Positions 60,073 to 64,000 of a DNA stretch of 64,000 bases are shown here, one piece after another. The notes under the pieces are model-generated. The model saw only the letters and a program-made list of their open reading frames with translations, was not told the DNA's origin and made no database searches. Position 1 is the first letter of the stretch. The number at the start of each line of letters is the position of its first letter. Where the stretch lies: contig JABACO010000003.1 of assembly GCA_013339895.1 (NCBI GenBank), positions 2,652,812 to 2,716,811 of the forward strand, given 5' to 3'. The stretch comes from Ephydatia muelleri (lineage: Eukaryota > Porifera > Demospongiae > Spongillida > Spongillidae). A program made the translations under genes and the position numbers.

Positions 60073-60252
60073 ATGTCCTCTCCACATAACCAAGAAGCAG
60101 ATGTGACAGAAAACAAGCGTGCTCTGTCAGCAGTAGAGGAACTATCCAAGAGCAAATTGAGCACATGGATGAGGAGCTTCTTTGGGAGGACAGTTGGGAC
60201 AGAGAGAAAGGTCTCCATCTGCAGTGCTACATCTGGTGGTACAGCAGAATAA
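60073..60252 (+). CDS. Small ORF (59 codons), conserved in part with copy A
   Basis: ATG to TAA without interruption, reading MSSPHNQEADVTENKRALSA, then SKLSTWMRSFFGR and RKVSICS. Copy A keeps a related stretch at 449-508 (KLKTQM, ESFFRVTAEKEIRV). Could be an exon of an unknown gene or a relic; strand uncertain because the minus strand is also open there. Confidence 0.35.
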   Translation: MSSPHNQEADVTENKRALSAVEELSKSKLSTWMRSFFGRTVGTERKVSICSATSGGTAE

Positions 60253-60560
60253 AATCTCCCTTAATAAGGCTGACCTCAGCCTGCCTTCAGGCCACATCTG
60301 ATGTGTCTACAGCTGTGCCAGAAGAAACATCTGCGAGCATCCTGATCATATAACTGAAGAGTTGCACTAGGTAGTGATGGGATGTGCTATGTGCAAGAGA
60401 ACTAGCCTGCTAAAACCACCATACAAACAGAGAGCAGGAGTAGAGCAACCTGTGGAACAACCAACCCACCCTCTTCTAGCCTTAAAAAGAGGCCATAAGC
60501 TTCAGACCAATTGTGACAAATCAACTGATGTGAAAAATCAGCATTTCCTATAGATGGAAG

Positions 60561-62763
60561 AGCCCAGGATGTCTAGGTTGGGTTTGCATGCTTGTTAATG
60601 CCTGCTGGGAAACCAATAAGAAAGCTGGGACTGAGCATCCTACACTTAACAATGTTACAAGGAGGCCGAGAAGCCTCTGAAGCAAAGCCAAAGCATTAAC
60701 TATACATGCACAGAAGACATTGAACACACCAGGACACCATCATCCAAGTACCCAGCATGAAAAATGAGACCATGCAGCACAATCCTCTGGACTGGTGTAA
60801 ATTGCTGACACAAAAAGACCAAAGGAAGTATATTACTGATATACTAATACTTAAATTAGTAGGATCTGGGTACGAGACCTTTATTCGAACAGAATGCATG
60901 AAATATTGCAACATTCATTGGACCACTTTGCCACAAAATACCCTATACTTCTGTTGCAATGTGGCGTGGAAGTAAGATATACGGTAGTTGATAAAGCCTC
61001 TATTTATCCGTTTTGAGAAGTGCTACCCAGAAGGGTGCTCACTATGTGAGAAAATCAAGTATTGCAAGAGTGTTCTGTTCGGGGATTTTTAGTTTTTTTC
61101 CCATAGCATGAAACACAGCAGCAGGCTTGCAATTGGAGAACACTCTGGTATGATCAAGCACACAAAAATGAAAAAATCATGTAATTAAATATCTTCGTGA
61201 TGTGCCAGTGACAGTTGAGATCTCAGGCCTCAGGGTGTTTTGGTCCGGATCCTGCTGCTTTCCTTACTGAGTTGGGTACTAAGAGGATCATGTTTCTGGA
61301 CTGATTCAAATTAATTAACTTTCTTACTCTTTCCTCAACCAAAATTATCTGAAGCAGTGCAAGTGTTACTGCAGTCTTAAAGACTACTTGAGATACTCCC
61401 CTCATCTAAACAATCGAATGTCGTATTTTATGTGTTTTTAAACAGCATTTCCTGCCCAAACGATTCAACATAAAACAATGAAGCATTTGGGACTGCAGAC
61501 GATATGTATGTTGATTGTGCGATTTGTGCACAAACTGACCAATTGAACAAGATTCACTGTTGCAATTATTGCATCAGGCCTCCCCCCCCCCCCCCCCCCC
61601 CCCCCTTCCTCAAAAAATAAAGAATGATGAAATCCATTGGCCTAAATTCTGTTAGTTTTAAATACACATTCTACTATATATCAATAGACGAATATCTGCC
61701 ATATTTTGTCCTCTATGACAGAATATGCCATTGTTCCCCTACGACTAAGGTATGACTAAATGACTAAATATGCCAAAGATAGGACTAAATAATGCTGCTA
61801 TCCACATACAGCCCGCCGGCGGACTATACGGCAGAAATATTGCGAACCAGTTTAAATTTTGGGTAGGACCGTGATCAACATATATGGGGCATTCTCCTTT
61901 TTAACGGAGGGAGTACGTCTGTGTGCATCTATGCTCATCAGTATCCTGTACGATGAGATTGTATACTTGCATGCACGTTCAACACATGAATAGGAGGTCC
62001 CTCCCCCCACTGACATAATCCCTGGGCCCTATAAGAGGCATGCTTCTCTCTCATAGCCTTCTCTGCAGCTGGAGGTATGGATCTCATAGCGACAATATAC
62101 TTAACTTCTATTGACTAAATGGTGGCCATTCGTCTCATAAACTGATTGCAACCGCGAGACAGTCAATGACCCATAATGCCAGCATCCTCATTCGTAAACA
62201 AAGGATTGCTCATGTCAAACGAAAGGATAATTTTAACGTAAATGGATTCATTTTAAAAACGTGAAAAAAAAAATGTCCCTCGGCCACGATCGATTTGCTT
62301 TTTTTTTGTTGTTGGTAGTATGCATGCAATCATCAAGTGAGCTTGGCTTCAGCCACAATTCATAATTGTAGCATCAAGAATGTTCCTTAGTTGGAGGGAA
62401 CAAATGGAGGAATATGGTACAAGTATGTCAATATGGACTAACTCATGGCTGCCTGTCACTCTTCTGCACATTAGTGAAGAGACTTCAGCTCTAGTAGTTA
62501 ATTACACGTACTGTTTTTTTCCATAACTTCAAAAGCCTCACCCTCCACCTTCTCAGCCAGGGTCATTATTCATTTTTAATTCTTATTTTTATTTTTAGGT
62601 ATACACAATACATATATAACATAGAATCCACAAATAAATATTAGACACACATACACGTTACACTCTGCATGTCAGGTGCAAAGCATCTGGTCAGAATGGC
62701 GGTGGCGTTTGTTAATACATTTATAATAATGCATGCATACAAGTATGTATAGTTCTGAGAGGA
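60561..62763. other. Intergenic
   Basis: A GGATCTGGGTACGAGACC motif at ~60,863, a 24-nt C run at 61,582-61,605, otherwise AT-rich sequence with nothing recognised. Confidence 0.45.
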
Positions 62764-62915
62764 CTACTGCATGTGTCTTGCAATTGGTTTTTTAGAGCTG
62801 ATAGCCAAGCGAAAAGTAGCTACTGGTTGAAGCAGTCCTGTTGCCTCGTTACCCCAAGCTCCATACGATCCCACCACTAGGGAAATACATTGCCAGCCAA
62901 ATTCTTGGCAGTTAA
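62764..62915 (-). pseudogene. C-terminal fragment of the LINE RT family
   Basis: Minus-strand reading CQEFGWQCISLVVGSYGAWG, then NEA, ATFRLAIS and a TAG. It aligns with CVELGWVCIPLVVETYG at the end of the 54.8-kb LINE and carries the C-terminal part which that copy lacks. A 5'-truncated fragment lying just upstream of the subtilase gene. Confidence 0.75.
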
Positions 62916-63006
62916 CATTAATTGTTATTGTAATTATTATTATTCGCTTTCTTTTATCGACTTTTTCGAATCCATTATTATAAAAGTAATAAAAAACATT
63001 GTACAG

Positions 63007-63012
63007 TATATA
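63007..63012 (+). promoter_or_regulatory. Candidate TATA box of the subtilase gene
   Basis: TATATA 64 bp before the ATG, with an inverted CCAAT-like ATTGG at ~63,041. Position is plausible; no direct support. Confidence 0.3.
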
Positions 63013-63075
63013 GGCTGCCCGCACATCTCCGTGCCACAACATTGGCTACTACGATACTCCATTTTGCATAATGAA

Positions 63076-63667
63076 ATGTGGAAAGGATTGATTTTCGTTG
63101 TGACGCTATTCCTTCTCGGTACTTCGTCTGCACGCCCATACTACCAGGGTAATAAATACCAAGGTAATAAAAAAGAAGACATGTCGCTCGTTAAGATTTC
63201 AGCTGCTCGTACATCCTTACAGCTCCGCTCGTCTCCGAAGCCTTGCACGACTCTATCCCTGGGGAGTACATTGTCATCTTGAACCAGCAGCTGTCATCCA
63301 AGAATGGTGCGTTCTAAGCGGCTCTGCGGCTCTAATTTGGCTGCAAGACTATTATGCACGATGCTACAACACCTCTGATAACCTTACAGTCACCGACCAC
63401 CTCACCGTGGCACGGAAACTGGTCACGGAGTACGGAAATGGATCCTCCCTAACTGCCGTCTACGGCGTCGGAAAGTTCAACGGATATGCCGCCAAGCTGA
63501 ATGACAAGTAATGCTGGCTTTCGTTGACCTTATTTCCCCGCATGTGTTCCATTTGCTCCCAAAGACTGAGGGACATGCTGCGGTCCATGCCGGAGGTAGC
63601 GTACGTGGAGTACAACCAGAAGGTCCACACCATGCAGTCCTGTACTCTCCAGACTGGAGCTACCTGG
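63076..63667 (+). CDS. Secreted S8 subtilase, 5' part (4 exons, runs off the window)
   Basis: Exons: 63,076-63,148 or -63,163; 63,223-63,306; 63,390-63,507; 63,565-63,667. Phases agree (1-1, 1-1, 2-2, then 0). Exon 1 starts at the first in-frame ATG (MWKGLIFVVTLFLLGTSSAR), a signal peptide with a cleavage-type SSA. Exons 2-4 encode an I9 propeptide (ALHDSIPGEYIVILNQQL, TVARKLVTEYG, FNGYAAKL, LRDMLRSMPEVAYVEYNQ) and the linker into a proteinase K-like domain (QSCTLQTGATW). I9 propeptides fold and inhibit the protease until cleaved. The catalytic Asp/His/Ser lie outside. Exon 1 has two tandem donors 15 nt apart. Confidence 0.85.
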
Positions 63668-64000
63668 GTGAGGCTCTTTTACATCCCATTTCACCAAATC
63701 TTTTTTTTTTTTGTCTCGTACCCAGACTTCTGACGTAAGCATATGCTATATCAACAAGTCCTCATTATTCATATTGTTTCATTAGTTAGTGGCAAACTAA
63801 TTACTGATTTCATTATGTTCAGCTATTAAATGGCTGCAATCAATCAGTCCCCACTTCACTTACCTCATTCCCCACTCACCTTCTCAAACTCTCCATGGGG
63901 TCCAAAAGGCTCCAACTTGCTCAACTGAATGCATACTCTCAGGCAAAAACAACACACACACACACACATGCTCACTAGTGAATGTGGTTTCAATGCTGTG
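63668..64000 (+). other. Intron of the subtilase gene (start)
   Basis: Starts with donor GTGAGG. Contains a T run followed by GTCTCGTACCCAGACTTCTG (a copy of the dispersed GTCTCG-type motif, 63,714-63,733) and a short (CA)n near 63,950. Confidence 0.6.

Larger units (their letters stand above)
59408..60560. repeat. Segmental duplication, copy B (partner 1-960)
   Basis: Direct, diverged copy of the left end of the window, with colinear landmarks (GGAATGATTACTCGTGCAT, GACAAACAGATACTTCATTA, GTCTACAGCTGTGC). It retains longer open pieces than copy A and is the better-preserved copy. Confidence 0.75.

Overview
The window is animal nuclear DNA. It is AT-rich, has GT-AG introns, and is dense in decayed DNA transposons, foldback elements, a REL-type LINE and Ty3-like relics. 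Ankyrin repeats joined to ROC-COR and Death domains, the repeat content and the short introns suggest a sponge (demosponge) or another early-branching marine invertebrate. This is inference from gene style; no species is asserted. No bacterial operons, rRNA, convincing tRNA or CRISPR arrays are visible.

The dominant feature is one very large minus-strand gene (58,715 down to a stop at 10,242, with its 5' end upstream of the ANK exons and not found). It is read as at least 16 single-repeat ankyrin exons, an ANK plus P-loop exon (21,794-21,525), a large ROC-COR exon (15,902-14,344), a 30-nt linker exon and a terminal Death-domain exon (10,546-10,242). Fifteen of the 16 ANK exons are exactly 99 nt (33 residues, one repeat) and one is 90 nt; all are phase 0/0. 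The COR, linker and Death-domain exons join in phase 1. One small ROC exon between 21,525 and 15,902 is still missing. The exons fall into recurring types and, with their introns, record block duplications (27-37 kb, 41-48.5 kb and 49-50 kb). The likely product is a cytoplasmic sensor/scaffold: ANK recognition array, ROC GTPase with COR, Death-domain output.

Downstream on the same strand (6-7.4 kb) are another Death-domain ORF and a decayed copy of the P-loop exon, probably the remains of a paralogue. A 1.85-kb, 27-bp minisatellite sits in the last intron. The ANK introns carry a hAT element inserted in a foldback element, a 1.04-kb palindrome, a 2.7-kb inverted-repeat element holding a second hAT relic, Ty3-like gag and integrase relics, several MITEs, and a frameshifted LINE (54.8-57.4 kb). 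Many poly(G)/poly(C) runs of 16-31 nt are scattered through the window.

The ANK gene is bracketed by two diverged copies of one ~1-kb segment (1-960 and 59,408-60,560), each with a short conserved minus-strand terminal exon. At the right edge, on the plus strand, the first four exons of a secreted S8 subtilase (signal peptide, I9 propeptide, start of the catalytic domain) run out of the window.
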